From positions 1 to 44,312 of the forward strand of contig JASMLP010000015.1 in assembly GCA_030748635.1 (NCBI GenBank): 44,312 nt of DNA, written 5' to 3'. The DNA is from Planctomycetota bacterium (GTDB lineage Bacteria; Planctomycetota; JACQVV01; JASMLP01). Both the position numbers and the translations under genes were made by a program. The number at the start of each line of letters is the position of its first letter. Positions within the stretch are counted from its first letter, which is position 1. Under the pieces are notes generated by a model. That model saw nothing but the letters and a program-made list of their open reading frames with translations. It had not been told where the DNA came from and did not search any database. Of this stretch, positions 34,070-43,214 are shown one piece after another.

Positions 34070-34669
34070 TTATCGGTTCTTACGTGCGTACTTCTGATTC
34101 AACCCTCGAAGCACTTTTTGGGTCAGGTCGTGTTCTCGATTGTGATACAGAAGCTGACGGATCCCGATGACTTTCATCGCATCAACTTCCGGGTTCACCT
34201 TGAATTCACCCGACTCGGCCTTCAGCACGTAATCGTATCCGTTCGCCTTGGCCGTCCGATCGATCTCTTCGAGCACCTCGGCATAGATCCCCCAGGTCAA
34301 CTGATTCGAATCCAGCGCGGCCGATCGTTGCGACCACTTGGACTCGAAATCGAGTTCGAAAATCGACTCCTGAATCGACTTTTCTTCCAACCTCCTCTTG
34401 ACCGCATCCAGCTTTCCGATCGTCTTCACTCGATCCTGAAGAGACTTCTGCTTCTGCTGCAACTGGGCCGTCAATTTCTGATACTCGGCCTGAAGACGCA
34501 CCTGCTGATCCTTCACCCGATTGTAACCCTGAAAAACAGCCAGCAGATCCACCGTCCCCACTTTCATTCCCGGGGACTCCTGCGAACGAGCATCAGGAAC
34601 CGTGAGTACAGTCACGCCAAAAACAGTGACGGCTACCACCAACGTTAAACAGACCAAGCGCTGAATCAT
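34070..34669 (-). CDS. OmpH/Skp-family periplasmic chaperone
   Basis: A 199-residue exported protein: signal peptide about 1-29 (ARS-Q), then KVGTVDLLAVFQGYNRVKDQ, the strand typical of Skp/OmpH, a long coiled coil with heptads (LQAEYQKLTAQLQQKQKSLQ), and the C-terminal EIDRTAKANGYDYVLKAESGE strand segment. Skp holds unfolded outer-membrane proteins in the periplasm, so this supports a diderm envelope. It is slightly longer than E. coli Skp, as is common outside Proteobacteria. ATG 34669 is preceded by AGGAG and a clear promoter at 34711-34738. Genes for BamA or LpxD, its usual neighbours, are absent. Confidence 0.9.
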   Translation of the reverse strand: MIQRLVCLTLVVAVTVFGVTVLTVPDARSQESPGMKVGTVDLLAVFQGYNRVKDQQVRLQAEYQKLTAQLQQKQKSLQDRVKTIGKLDAVKRRLEEKSIQESIFELDFESKWSQRSAALDSNQLTWGIYAEVLEEIDRTAKANGYDYVLKAESGEFKVNPEVDAMKVIGIRQLLYHNREHDLTQKVLRGLNQKYARKNR

Positions 34670-34710
34670 CGGAATCTCCTCACTCCAAAAATCACCAACA
34701 GGTGGTCGTC

Positions 34711-34738
34711 ATTGTAGAGCCCGCACATAGGGGGTCAA
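34711..34738 (-). promoter_or_regulatory. Promoter of the ompH-UDP-sugar pyrophosphorylase operon
   Basis: On the minus strand: TTGACC (34738-34733), 16 bp, TACAAT (34716-34711). The leader is about 35 nt with AGGAG before ATG 34669. It starts 19 bp after the stop of the PilZ-IDI gene. Confidence 0.7.
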
Positions 34739-34756
34739 CTCTTCAGGAGGAGTTCC

Positions 34757-36064
34757 TCAACTTTTCGATCGGATCAGAGGCACTCGGCCGAGCGCGGTCA
34801 GATCGCCCGAACCCGTGCACATCATGGCAATTTTCAACTCCTCGACCCACCGATTGGCCAGAGCGCAGACTCCCTGAACACCCTCTTCTCGAACCGCGCG
34901 AAAAAAAGGCAGCGCCGAACCACAAACCGTGGCTCCGATCGCGATCGCCTTGGCCACTTCCAAACCGCTGCGAACCCCCCCCGAAGCCACGAGAGGTATC
35001 GCCGTCGTTTCGCGGAGAGCCCGAATCGAATCGTAAGTTGAGATTCCCCAGTTCCGGAAAGTCTCTCCGATTTGACGACGAACAGGATTCTCGCTGCGAA
35101 ACCCTTCGATATATCCCCAAGAAGTCCCTCCGGCTCCTCCGACATCGAGCGCCGCCGCCCCCACCGATTCCGCAATCGACCCCATCTTGCCCCCCATCCC
35201 CGCTCCGGTCTCCTTGAGCACAACGGGCACCGCGAGTTCCTCGCAGACCGTGGCGATACGTTCGAGAATCCCCTTCCAGTTGCGATCTCCCTCCGGCTGC
35301 ACCATCTCCTGCAACGGGTTGAGATGTAGAACCAGCGCGTCCGCCCCGACCGATTCCACCACTTCCGAGCACGCTTCCACCCCCAGCCCCTTCCCCAGCT
35401 GAACCGCCCCGAGATTGGCCAGAAGGAGAATATCGGGAGCCACATCTCGAACTTCATAAGTCGATTGGAGGGAGAGGTCTTCCAGCATAGCCCGCTGGGA
35501 ACCCAGCCCCATCCCGATCCCCAACTCCTGAGCAGCTGTCGCCAGAGAACGGTTGATCTCCCCGGCGGGAAGCGATCCTCCCGTCATTCCGGAGATCAGA
35601 ATCGGCGCCGCGAACTCTTTCCCCAGAAATTCGGTCCGAACATCGATCTCTCCGGCATCGATTTCAGGTAATGAAACGTGAGGAAAACGCCAGGCATCAA
35701 AACCGGAATCCATTCGATCCGATTCAACATCTTCGGTGGCACAAATCGACAGGTGAGCGGACTTCCTGAGACCACTGAGTAACGCGGTGAGCCCTTCGGA
35801 CCCCTGGGGATCCAGGGGATCGAACACCACAGACACCCGAGGCCCGACCGGCCCCGTTTCCACCGAACGAACGGTTCCCGTCAGAGGAATCTGAAAATCA
35901 TCGCGCGCCTGCACGATCATTTCCACCCTGGATCCGATTCCCAGCGCCCCCGCGCCGTCGATCGAGATCGACTCCAGGGAAAGGTGCTGAGTCCACCCTC
36001 CAGAACATCCGTCAATCGTGACGGGAATATTCGCATCCAGACGTGTCAACGGTCGCATGGTCAT
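34757..36064 (-). CDS. PilZ-like domain fused to type 2 isopentenyl-diphosphate delta-isomerase
   Basis: The C-terminal 335 residues form a complete FMN-dependent IDI-2: LRKSAHLSIC (about 99-108), GFDAWRFPHVSLPEID, APILISGMTGG (154-163), LGSQRAML, VLHLNPLQE, VVLKETGAGM, DVGGAGGTSWGYIE, ASGGVRSGLEVAKAIA and ALGRVPL. IDI-2 interconverts isopentenyl and dimethylallyl diphosphate. The first 97 residues are an added small beta domain resembling PilZ: R4-x3-R8, SLESISIDGAGALG at the D/NxSxxG position (first residue changed), then beta strands VEMIVQARDDF, LTGTVRSVE and VSVVFDP. PilZ domains bind c-di-GMP. The start is ATG 36064 or 36058. The frame stays open to 37531, but that part is antisense to the antiporter gene. 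Confidence 0.9.
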   Translation of the reverse strand: MTMRPLTRLDANIPVTIDGCSGGWTQHLSLESISIDGAGALGIGSRVEMIVQARDDFQIPLTGTVRSVETGPVGPRVSVVFDPLDPQGSEGLTALLSGLRKSAHLSICATEDVESDRMDSGFDAWRFPHVSLPEIDAGEIDVRTEFLGKEFAAPILISGMTGGSLPAGEINRSLATAAQELGIGMGLGSQRAMLEDLSLQSTYEVRDVAPDILLLANLGAVQLGKGLGVEACSEVVESVGADALVLHLNPLQEMVQPEGDRNWKGILERIATVCEELAVPVVLKETGAGMGGKMGSIAESVGAAALDVGGAGGTSWGYIEGFRSENPVRRQIGETFRNWGISTYDSIRALRETTAIPLVASGGVRSGLEVAKAIAIGATVCGSALPFFRAVREEGVQGVCALANRWVEELKIAMMCTGSGDLTALGRVPLIRSKS

Positions 36065-36074
36065 CTCGCCAAGC

Positions 36075-36103
36075 ACTGTATTCGTACAGCCCGAAGTTTG
36101 CAA
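36075..36103 (-). promoter_or_regulatory. Promoter of the PilZ-IDI gene
   Basis: On the minus strand: TTGCAA (36103-36098), 17 bp, TACAGT (36080-36075), then 10 nt to ATG 36064. The leader would be only a few bases long. The inverted repeat CTGTAttcgTACAG (36076-36089) overlaps the -10 and could be an operator. Confidence 0.5.
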
Positions 36104-36166
36104 AAACAACACCTCCCCGGTATCGTCCCGTCGAGAATCCTCATCGCCCCTGAAGCCTCGGCCACG

Positions 36167-38326
36167 ATGCGCAGACTCCCACGAATCGGCCCCTTGCCCC
36201 CCCTTGTTTTTCTGCTGACCCTGCTCACCGGTACGGTCGCCGCGGAGAGTCCCCATCAATTTCGGATCTCGATCTACCCGCCTGAAAGTTCGGCGGACAT
36301 CGACTCCCGACATCAGCTTGCCGGCCTTATCGAGGCCGGCCACTTCGCCCTGCAGATCCGAGCACTCGACCGGAATGAGAACCTTCTGGAATCTTTCCAA
36401 CAAAGCGTCGAACTGAAGAACATTCAGATCCGGGACAAATCGAATCGTTGGATCGACCTGGATCGTACCGGCCCCTTCACAAACGGATTCATTCACTATA
36501 AGCGGGTCCGCCTGAAACACCCGAATACTCCTCTCATACAGGTCACAGCTCCAGTCCCTTCGAGTCACGACTTCTGGGAGCTTCCCGGCTGGTACTCGCT
36601 CATCCCTTCGATCGTCGCCGTGGTGCTGGCTCTGCTCTTTCGCCAAATTCTTCTCGCTCTGCTCCTGGCCCTCTGGTCCGGAGCTTTTCTCCTCCAGAAC
36701 GCCTACGACTGGAAACACGCCTGCTTTGCCCTGCAACGAGTCTTTGATACCTACCTGGTGCAGTCGGTCGCCAGCAGCCCAGACCACGTCAAAGTCCTCT
36801 TCTTCAGCCTGGCCCTGGGGGGCATGGTCGGTATTCTCTCTCGATCGGGCGGAATGATCGGAATCGCCCGACTTCTCGCGCGCATCGCCCGCGGCCCACG
36901 CAGCGCCCAATTTGCCACCTGCACCATGGGATCGGTCATCTTCTTCGACGACTACGCCAACTCCCTTCTCGTGGGCAACTCGATGCGCCCACTGACCGAC
37001 CGACTCGGGGTTTCTCGTGAAAAATTGGCCTACCTGGTCGACTCCACCGCCGCTCCGATCGCCGGCATTGCGCTCATCTCGACCTGGATCGGCTTCGAAC
37101 TGGGACGGATCGAAGACGCCTACCGAATCGCCGGAGTGCAGGCGGAACCTTACGTGGTATTTCTCCGCTCCATTCCTTACCGTTTCTACAGCTTGCTCGC
37201 CCTCTTCTTCGTTTTCGCGGTCGCTCTTCTGGGGCGAGATTTCGGCCCCATGCGCCGCGCCGAACGACGCGCTCGCCTCGAAGGCAAACCTCTTCGAGAT
37301 GGCGCTCAACCCCTGGTCGATCAAGATATTGCCGCCGGCGAAACCCAGGACGACATCCCTTGCCGCGCGATCAACGGAATGCTTCCGATCCTTTTTCTGA
37401 TCGGGTTTACCTGCCTCGCCCTCTTCTGGAGCGGCGTCCATAACCTGGGAACGGACGGTGAACTGCTCGGTCAAGTCCACCTCGAGGCGAACGACCTCGA
37501 ACGATTGACGGTCGCCCACGACACTCGTCACGCGGCGCGACTCGTTTTCGGAAACACTCTCTCCTGGAAAGAACGGCTCGCCTTACTCGGCCAGATCATC
37601 TCCGGATCCAGCGCCTACGATGTCCTGCTCTGGGGAGCTTTCGCGGGGAGTTTCTTCGCCGGCTTTCTAGTCTGGATTCAGCGTATTCTGTCGGTCCGTG
37701 AATTGATTCAAGCCTGGATATCCGGAGTGAAGTCCCTCCTCCTTGCCGCCCTGATCCTCATTCTGGCCTGGGCCATCGGATCCATCTGCCACGACCTTTC
37801 CACCGCGCAGTGGGTCACGCACGTCCTCGGGGAGAGCCTGCCCGCCTCCAGCCTTCCCGCTCTGACCTTTGTCGTCTCCGCGGTCATCGCTTTTTCTACC
37901 GGAAGTTCCTGGACCACGATGTCGATCCTCTTTCCGATCCTGGTGCCGCTGGCTCTCGTCACTGGACAAGGGGCGGACCCCATCGTCCTGGGAACCGTGG
38001 GAGCGATTCTGGCTGGAAGCATCCTCGGAGACCACTGCAGCCCCATCTCGGACACGACCATCCTCAGTTCGATGGCCAGCGCCTCCGATCACGTCGATCA
38101 TGTGAAAACCCAGCTCCCTTACGCTCTCACCACCGGCGCCGTAGCCCTCCTTTTCGGATTCATTCCGACCGGATTGTGGGGCGACCGGATTTCCCCCTGG
38201 GTGCTCCTCGGAATCAGCGCGGCGGTTCTCTTGACGATTCTGTTGATCTTCGGACGACGCGTCGAAGACGAGCCCTCCGATCCCCTGGATGAGAACCCAC
38301 TCCCAGAGATCGATTCCGCTACCTGA
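36167..38326 (+). CDS. NhaC-family Na+/H+ antiporter with an N-terminal exported domain
   Basis: The 719-residue protein begins with a signal peptide (MRRLPRIGP..., ending VAA-E at about 25), followed by an extracytoplasmic beta-rich domain of about 110 residues. Then come some eleven transmembrane segments of the NhaC type: [20 protein letters not shown] with the conserved acidic residues, [23 protein letters not shown] (read in two parts), [16 protein letters not shown] and [19 protein letters not shown]. The protein would exchange sodium and protons, or an organic solute, across the inner membrane. ATG 36167 begins the signal peptide; upstream in-frame starts run into the divergent gene's promoter. 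The signal-peptide domain is an addition to the usual antiporter of about 450-500 residues. Confidence 0.9.
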   Translation: MRRLPRIGPLPPLVFLLTLLTGTVAAESPHQFRISIYPPESSADIDSRHQLAGLIEAGHFALQIRALDRNENLLESFQQSVELKNIQIRDKSNRWIDLDRTGPFTNGFIHYKRVRLKHPNTPLIQVTAPVPSSHDFWELPGWYSLIPSIVAVVLALLFRQILLALLLALWSGAFLLQNAYDWKHACFALQRVFDTYLVQSVASSPDHVKVLFFSLALGGMVGILSRSGGMIGIARLLARIARGPRSAQFATCTMGSVIFFDDYANSLLVGNSMRPLTDRLGVSREKLAYLVDSTAAPIAGIALISTWIGFELGRIEDAYRIAGVQAEPYVVFLRSIPYRFYSLLALFFVFAVALLGRDFGPMRRAERRARLEGKPLRDGAQPLVDQDIAAGETQDDIPCRAINGMLPILFLIGFTCLALFWSGVHNLGTDGELLGQVHLEANDLERLTVAHDTRHAARLVFGNTLSWKERLALLGQIISGSSAYDVLLWGAFAGSFFAGFLVWIQRILSVRELIQAWISGVKSLLLAALILILAWAIGSICHDLSTAQWVTHVLGESLPASSLPALTFVVSAVIAFSTGSSWTTMSILFPILVPLALVTGQGADPIVLGTVGAILAGSILGDHCSPISDTTILSSMASASDHVDHVKTQLPYALTTGAVALLFGFIPTGLWGDRISPWVLLGISAAVLLTILLIFGRRVEDEPSDPLDENPLPEIDSAT

Positions 38327-38413
38327 GTTGCTCTCTTCTGGCAAGGGGCGGCAACGATCCGACGAAAGTCCAGAATCTCGATTCGAGTGGAAAGCCCGGA
38401 CGAAGACCCAATC

Positions 38414-38443
38414 GTGGCAACCTGTCGGCTTCTCGGATAGGAT
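38414..38443 (+). promoter_or_regulatory. Candidate acnA promoter
   Basis: GTGGCA (38414-38419), 18 bp, TAGGAT (38438-38443), about 76 nt of leader before ATG 38527. The -35 matches the consensus at four positions and the spacing is at the long end. Confidence 0.35.
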
Positions 38444-38526
38444 GTCCCGCCCTTGTCCGAAATACACACCTTTCTCGATCTGTTCGGACCGAATCCTCAA
38501 GTTCCCAAAATCGACGGAATCTCCTC

Positions 38527-41211
38527 ATGAGCACGAAGACCCTGGACAGCTTCCATACCCAAACCCTCCTCGAAGTCGGCGACAAGAAATACTCCATCTG
38601 TAGCCTGAAACGACTCGAGGAAGCGGGTCACAACGTCGCTCGTCTCCCCTTCTCCCTCAAGATCCTGCTCGAGAATCTCCTCCGACACGAAAACGGACAA
38701 TCGGTCAATTCCGAAGATATCGAAGCCCTCCTGAACTGGGATCCACAAGCGACCCCAAGCCAGGAAATCAGCTTCACCCCGGCCCGGGTGATTCTGCAGG
38801 ACTTCACCGGCGTTCCAGCCGTGGTCGATCTCGCCGCCATGCGTGACGCTCTCTCGGCACTCGGAGGCGACTCCTCCCGGATCAATCCGCTTCTCCCTTC
38901 GGAACTCGTCATCGACCACTCGGTCCAGGTCGACGCGTACGGCAGTGAAGATGCGATCCTTCAGAACGCAGAAAAAGATTACGAACGCAACCTCGAACGC
39001 TACGCCTTTCTCCGGTGGGGCCAATCCGCTTTCCAAAACTTCAAGGTCGTCCCCCCCGCCACGGGCATCGTCCACCAGGTCAATCTCGAATACCTCGGAC
39101 GGGTCGTCTTCGATGCGGAAAAAGAGGGCACCCAATGGGCCTATCCCGACACGCTGGTCGGCACCGACAGCCACACCACCATGATCAACGGTCTCGGGGT
39201 TCTCGGTTGGGGCGTGGGCGGCATCGAAGCCGAGGCGGCGATGCTCGGCCAACCGATCAGCATGCTGATTCCTCAGGTGGTCGGTTTCAAACTGCACGGC
39301 ACGCTCCCTGAAGGCGTCACGGCCACCGACCTCGTCTTGCGGGTCACTGAAATGCTCCGCGAGAAGGGAGTCGTCGGCAAGTTTGTCGAGTTCTACGGGG
39401 ACGGACTCGCCAACCTCAGCCTGGCCAACCGATCCACCCTCTCCAACATGAGCCCCGAATTCGGATCCACCTGCGGCATTTTTCCCATCGACGAAGAAAC
39501 ACTCGACTATCTCCGGTTCACCGGGCGCAGTGACGACCGAGTGGCTCTCGTGGAAGCCTACGCCCGTACGCAGGGGATGTTCCGCACTGACGACGGCCCA
39601 GACCCCGAATACACCGACACCCTCGGGCTCGATCTGAGTACCGTGCAACCCAGCCTGGCCGGCCCCAAGCGACCCCAGGACCGAGTGCTGCTCTCCGAGG
39701 CCAAGAATCGATTCGCCGACGTGCTCCCCAGCCTGCTCGATGCCTCCGGCGACGCCTCCTCGAGTCAGAACACGCGCATGAACGGAGATGAGTTCGAACT
39801 TTCCAACGGATCGGTGGTGATCGCGGCGATCACCAGCTGCACCAACACCTCCAACCCTTCGGTCATGATCGGCGCCGGCCTGCTGGCCCGCAAAGCGGTT
39901 CAGCGAGGACTCACCCGCAAACCGTGGGTCAAGACCAGCCTCGCCCCGGGCTCCACGGTGGTCACCGAATACCTCACCGAGTCCGGCCTACTTCCCGACC
40001 TCGAAGCGCTCGGCTTTCACGTGGTCGGCTACGGCTGCACGACCTGTATCGGCAATAGCGGCCCCCTCCCTGAACCGGTGGCCTCGTCGATCGACGCGGG
40101 CAATCTCGTGGCGGTCAGCGTACTCTCGGGCAACCGGAACTTCGAAGGTCGAATCAGCTCTCGGGTCCGCGCCAACTACCTGGCCAGCCCCCCGCTGGTC
40201 GTCGCCTACGCGATCGCCGGCCGGATGGATATGGACATTACCACCGAACCGCTCGGCCAGGATTCCGAGGGCAACGACGTCTTTCTGAAAGACATCTGGC
40301 CCAGCCAGGAAGAGATCCGCGACGCCATGCGCACCGGGCTCCAGTCCCGGATGTTCACCGAGCAGTACGCCAACGTCTTTCGGGGTGACCAACGCTGGCA
40401 ATCGCTGCCCATTCCCGAAGGAGATCGATTCGAGTGGGCCGAGGACTCGACCTACCTTCGACTTCCTACCTTTTTCTCCGACATGGGTCCGGAACCGACC
40501 CCGCTCTCGGATATCAAAAACGCCCATGTGCTCGCGCTGTTGGGCGACTCGGTAACCACGGACCACATCTCTCCCGCCGGATCGATCGACCCGGAGTCTC
40601 CAGCCGGCGCCTATCTCATCGAACGAGGAGTCGAACCCCAATCGTTCAACTCCTACGGATCCCGTCGAGGCAACCACGAAGTGATGATGCGCGGCACCTT
40701 TGCCAATGTGAGACTGCGAAACCAACTCGCCCCGGGAACCGAAGGCGGATGGACCCGTCACCTCCCGGATGGAGAGACCACCTCGATCTTCGAGGCCTCG
40801 ATGCAATATCAGGCCGACGGCGTACCGCTGATCGTCATCGCCGGCAAGGAGTACGGCACCGGATCCTCCCGCGACTGGGCCGCCAAGGGAACCCGTTTGC
40901 TCGGCGTGCACGCGGTGATCGCCGAGAGTTTCGAGCGGATCCACCGGAGCAACCTGATCGGCATGGGAGTCCTTCCTCTTCAGTTCGCCCAAGGCCAGTC
41001 CCGAGACCAGCTCGGCCTCACCGGCGAAGAGACCTACTCCATCACCGGCATCACCGAACTGGTCCCGCGTGGATCCTTGCAGGTCACCGCCACCGCCTGC
41101 GACGGCTCGACCACCGTTTTCGAGGTCCTCGCCCGCATCGACACCCCGGACGAACTGGAATACTACCGCCACGGCGGCATTCTTCAGTACGTCCTGCGCC
41201 AGATGCTCTGA
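38527..41211 (+). CDS. acnA: Aconitate hydratase A
   Basis: Aconitase converts citrate to isocitrate through cis-aconitate in the TCA cycle, using a [4Fe-4S] cluster. The 894-residue length fits AcnA/IRP-type aconitases. Cluster ligands are C438 ([21 protein letters not shown] region) and C504 and C507 ([14 protein letters not shown]). Other signatures: [20 protein letters not shown] (as [13 protein letters not shown]), [21 protein letters not shown], the swivel-domain [24 protein letters not shown] and [16 protein letters not shown] (each read in parts). It stands alone between the antiporter gene and a block of small leftward genes. Long antisense ORFs over it (38497-39648, 39988-41217) are shadows. 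Confidence 0.98.
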   Translation: MSTKTLDSFHTQTLLEVGDKKYSICSLKRLEEAGHNVARLPFSLKILLENLLRHENGQSVNSEDIEALLNWDPQATPSQEISFTPARVILQDFTGVPAVVDLAAMRDALSALGGDSSRINPLLPSELVIDHSVQVDAYGSEDAILQNAEKDYERNLERYAFLRWGQSAFQNFKVVPPATGIVHQVNLEYLGRVVFDAEKEGTQWAYPDTLVGTDSHTTMINGLGVLGWGVGGIEAEAAMLGQPISMLIPQVVGFKLHGTLPEGVTATDLVLRVTEMLREKGVVGKFVEFYGDGLANLSLANRSTLSNMSPEFGSTCGIFPIDEETLDYLRFTGRSDDRVALVEAYARTQGMFRTDDGPDPEYTDTLGLDLSTVQPSLAGPKRPQDRVLLSEAKNRFADVLPSLLDASGDASSSQNTRMNGDEFELSNGSVVIAAITSCTNTSNPSVMIGAGLLARKAVQRGLTRKPWVKTSLAPGSTVVTEYLTESGLLPDLEALGFHVVGYGCTTCIGNSGPLPEPVASSIDAGNLVAVSVLSGNRNFEGRISSRVRANYLASPPLVVAYAIAGRMDMDITTEPLGQDSEGNDVFLKDIWPSQEEIRDAMRTGLQSRMFTEQYANVFRGDQRWQSLPIPEGDRFEWAEDSTYLRLPTFFSDMGPEPTPLSDIKNAHVLALLGDSVTTDHISPAGSIDPESPAGAYLIERGVEPQSFNSYGSRRGNHEVMMRGTFANVRLRNQLAPGTEGGWTRHLPDGETTSIFEASMQYQADGVPLIVIAGKEYGTGSSRDWAAKGTRLLGVHAVIAESFERIHRSNLIGMGVLPLQFAQGQSRDQLGLTGEETYSITGITELVPRGSLQVTATACDGSTTVFEVLARIDTPDELEYYRHGGILQYVLRQML

Positions 41212-41375
41212 TTTCATCCGATGCCGACATAAGCCTCAGTACTGATGTCACTTATGTTCGTCCTTCAGATAACCCAAACGGTTCGGCTTGGGTACCAGTC
41301 GACTTCCCATGTGCTCCTGAAATTGACCGGGCCGGAGGATCAACCACCGTTTTCAAGTCACTTATGAAAGTGCTT

Positions 41376-41732
41376 CTATTCGCAGGACTTGGCTATCAAG
41401 ATCGTCACGATCCAGAGGACGAATAACAAACACCCTACTTCATACAGGATGAAATCGAAAAGATCCTTCGCTATGGATTGGCCGCTTTGAAAGCTTTTAT
41501 GCGCTGGAACAACCATCGTTGCTCCGCACCGACATCGCCCCTCATATCCCGCGCGTCCGTAGCGCACTTTGTGGTTACGTCCGCAATCAGCACAATCGAA
41601 GTGAAGCCAACCGCGATGGTATACACTTCCAGGCTCTTCGGGTGAGGGGGGTTTATCGAACTCAAACCCACAATCGGGGCAAATCTGCACTTCGTTATTC
41701 AGCGCCTTTCCGCAAGACAAACACGGCTTCAT
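41376..41732 (-). CDS. Small zinc-ribbon protein with a C-terminal transmembrane helix
   Basis: A 118-residue protein with two cysteine-rich parts: an N-terminal zinc ribbon (CLSCGKALNNEVQICPDCGFEF, i.e. CxxC...CxxC) and a second set (FDCADCGRNHKVRYGRAGYEGRCRC, read in parts). One hydrophobic helix lies near the C-terminus (VGCLLFVLWIVTILIAKSC). It looks like a tail-anchored or small membrane zinc-binding protein of unknown role. ATG 41732 has a strong AGGAGG, which lies inside the last codons of the upstream small membrane-protein gene, so the two are probably an operon. Confidence 0.75.
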   Translation of the reverse strand: MKPCLSCGKALNNEVQICPDCGFEFDKPPSPEEPGSVYHRGWLHFDCADCGRNHKVRYGRAGYEGRCRCGATMVVPAHKSFQSGQSIAKDLFDFILYEVGCLLFVLWIVTILIAKSCE

Positions 41733-41737
41733 GAAAT

Positions 41738-42004
41738 TTAGACTAACCTCCTAAAGTCGATGGACCAACCTTTGACTAGTGACTGCATTCCAAAACTTGC
41801 GCGAGAATTGTAGCTCTTGCGCGGTGGGTGCGAAGATGGGGATACGACCATGATGACGATCCATCGGAAGAGAAAGACCCCGGTCTTCAGCAAGTCCTTT
41901 CCCGAATGCGCTTGGACGCCGCGAATACGACGCACCATGACCACGAGGCCCATCAAACCGATCAGTGTCAGGTACAAAATAGTGATGGTTTGATCTGGCT
42001 TCAT
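41738..42004 (-). CDS. Small membrane protein
   Basis: From ATG 42004 the protein has 88 residues and one or two hydrophobic helices (TITILYLTLIGLMGLVVMV and VFLFRWIVIMVVS). The C-terminal third is polar and unremarkable. A TTG ten codons upstream (42034) is a less likely start. It stops 5 bp before the zinc-ribbon gene, and the AGGAGG for that gene overlaps its stop codon. The inverted repeat GATTGC (42016-42021) / GCAATC (42031-42036) lies just upstream of ATG 42004 and could be an operator. I do not recognise the family. Confidence 0.5.
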   Translation of the reverse strand: MKPDQTITILYLTLIGLMGLVVMVRRIRGVQAHSGKDLLKTGVFLFRWIVIMVVSPSSHPPRKSYNSRASFGMQSLVKGWSIDFRRLV

Positions 42005-42107
42005 ACCATTCACCGGATTGCTATCGATTCGCAATCATCCACCTAGCAAACCTCTCTGCCATCCAGATCGAGACTGCCCAACCGATGGGATTTGAAACTG
42101 GATTCGT

Positions 42108-42626
42108 TCACGGTCTCACTCCATCCATCGACTTCATACTGCACATCGAGTTCGCCTTGCCCTTAGAACAGTGCAAACACCGAATTCCATACCATTCGAT
42201 TTGGAAGGGATCTCCGCCCCGTTTCGAAAGTCGGAAGGATTCCTGAACCGTCAGCTTTTCGTACACCACCTCGTAATGGAGAAGACATTGGGTAGTCGAA
42301 CCGGATAACTGCCTTTGACTCCTCGCCTCGCCAGACAAAAATTTAAAACTCTTCAGAGCACCAAGACGGTCACGTTTGTGAGCCAGGAGCGAATCGGCAA
42401 TCTCCACTGGGGACCTCTGCATATGTTGAAACATTTGCTCGGAGAAGAGTCCGACCGCCCCATGGTATTCACCGGCCTCCATCCGATCCCTGAAATCGGT
42501 TACGACCTGTTTGCCCTCGTCCAGATGCTTCCCGTTGAACTCACGACTATGCACCGAGAAATCGAGACATCCAACCATCGAAACAACCAACGCCCAACCG
42601 ATACAGCCTACTAGGATTTTTTTCAT
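42108..42626 (-). CDS. Predicted lipoprotein, possibly NTF2-like
   Basis: The 172-residue protein begins with a lipoprotein signal peptide (MKKILVGCIGWALVVSMVGC) in which the second GC cysteine, residue 20, is the likely lipidation site. The mature part has a helix-rich segment VVTDFRDRMEAGEYHGAVGLF typical of small NTF2-like or DUF3887/DUF4019-type lipoproteins, then basic strands and a cysteine-containing tail (GIRCLHCSKG). ATG 42626 is preceded by AAAGGA. It lies upstream of the two small genes ending at 41376, with a gap of 103 bp. The family assignment is weak. Confidence 0.68.
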   Translation of the reverse strand: MKKILVGCIGWALVVSMVGCLDFSVHSREFNGKHLDEGKQVVTDFRDRMEAGEYHGAVGLFSEQMFQHMQRSPVEIADSLLAHKRDRLGALKSFKFLSGEARSQRQLSGSTTQCLLHYEVVYEKLTVQESFRLSKRGGDPFQIEWYGIRCLHCSKGKANSMCSMKSMDGVRP

Positions 42627-43080
42627 CGCTCGATCCTTTCAAAACAACCGTTTCTGAGTAATCGTTTGTCCATGTGCCCGTGGATATTCGCAATCCTTGT
42701 GCCACAGCTCCGCCCGATACCACGCAAGGTCCCAACACCTTGACAAACAAGGACCTCATTCATCGAAACGGGCAGTCGGACCCGACTACGGGGATCTACA
42801 AACCCGAGAAACCGTCCATCAATCCGAGACATTACCTGCCAACAAAGTTACCACTCCTCTTTCCATCCAACCCAGTAAGGTCTCGATCGGGAACCTCACT
42901 CGTTCATGTATCTCCGCTTTCTCCGCCCTCCCAACCTCTTTGTCCATCTCACGAAAACCTCGAAACGGAGCAGAAGGGGTGTTCGACGTCGCCCAGGTAG
43001 CCTGTGCACTCGCAGCATTCTTCCGAAAATACCCGGAGGAGCCCACCCTGTAGAATCAGGAATCGACCCGGCCACACCAA
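42627..43080. other. Gene-poor region
   Basis: No convincing gene was found here on either strand. Short overlapping ORFs on both strands (for example 42674-43000 plus, 42819-43046 minus) lack ribosome sites and recognisable sequence. A small nested dyad lies around CAAGGTCC...GGACC at about 42723-42755. The stretch could be decayed coding sequence or a regulatory region for the lipoprotein gene. Confidence 0.4.
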
Positions 43081-43109
43081 GTAAAATTAATTAAAATTAT
43101 TAATTTTAC
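43081..43109. repeat. AT-rich perfect inverted repeat
   Basis: GTAAAATTAAT (43081-43091) and ATTAATTTTAC (43099-43109) are perfect 11-bp inverted arms around TAAAATT. The 29-bp element contains only two G/C bases and stands out from its GC-rich surroundings. It lies between the gene-poor stretch and the end of the PDZ gene. It could be a protein-binding site, or a terminator-like hairpin without a GC stem. Confidence 0.75.
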
Positions 43110-43214
43110 AAAATGAATCCGGTTTCCTCCGCCTTCCGAGCGCGAAAGCTGGGAGGTTGATACCGAATCGCTACCCCATCATGGACAGGAGCCTCTTAAG
43201 CGTACCGATTCAAC

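Noticed and set aside
36065..37531. Extension of the PilZ-IDI reading frame to 37531
   Set aside because: The added part is antisense to the NhaC gene and precedes the promoter at 36075-36103; its sequence is low-complexity and unlike any protein.
38497..41217. Long antisense ORFs over acnA (38497-39648 and 39988-41217, minus)
   Set aside because: acnA is unmistakable on the plus strand. The antisense frames are open because of GC-rich third codon positions and carry no recognisable domain.
42627..43080. Possible tRNA or small coding genes
   Set aside because: I found no acceptor-stem and T-loop combination on either strand, and the short ORFs have no ribosome sites or recognisable features.
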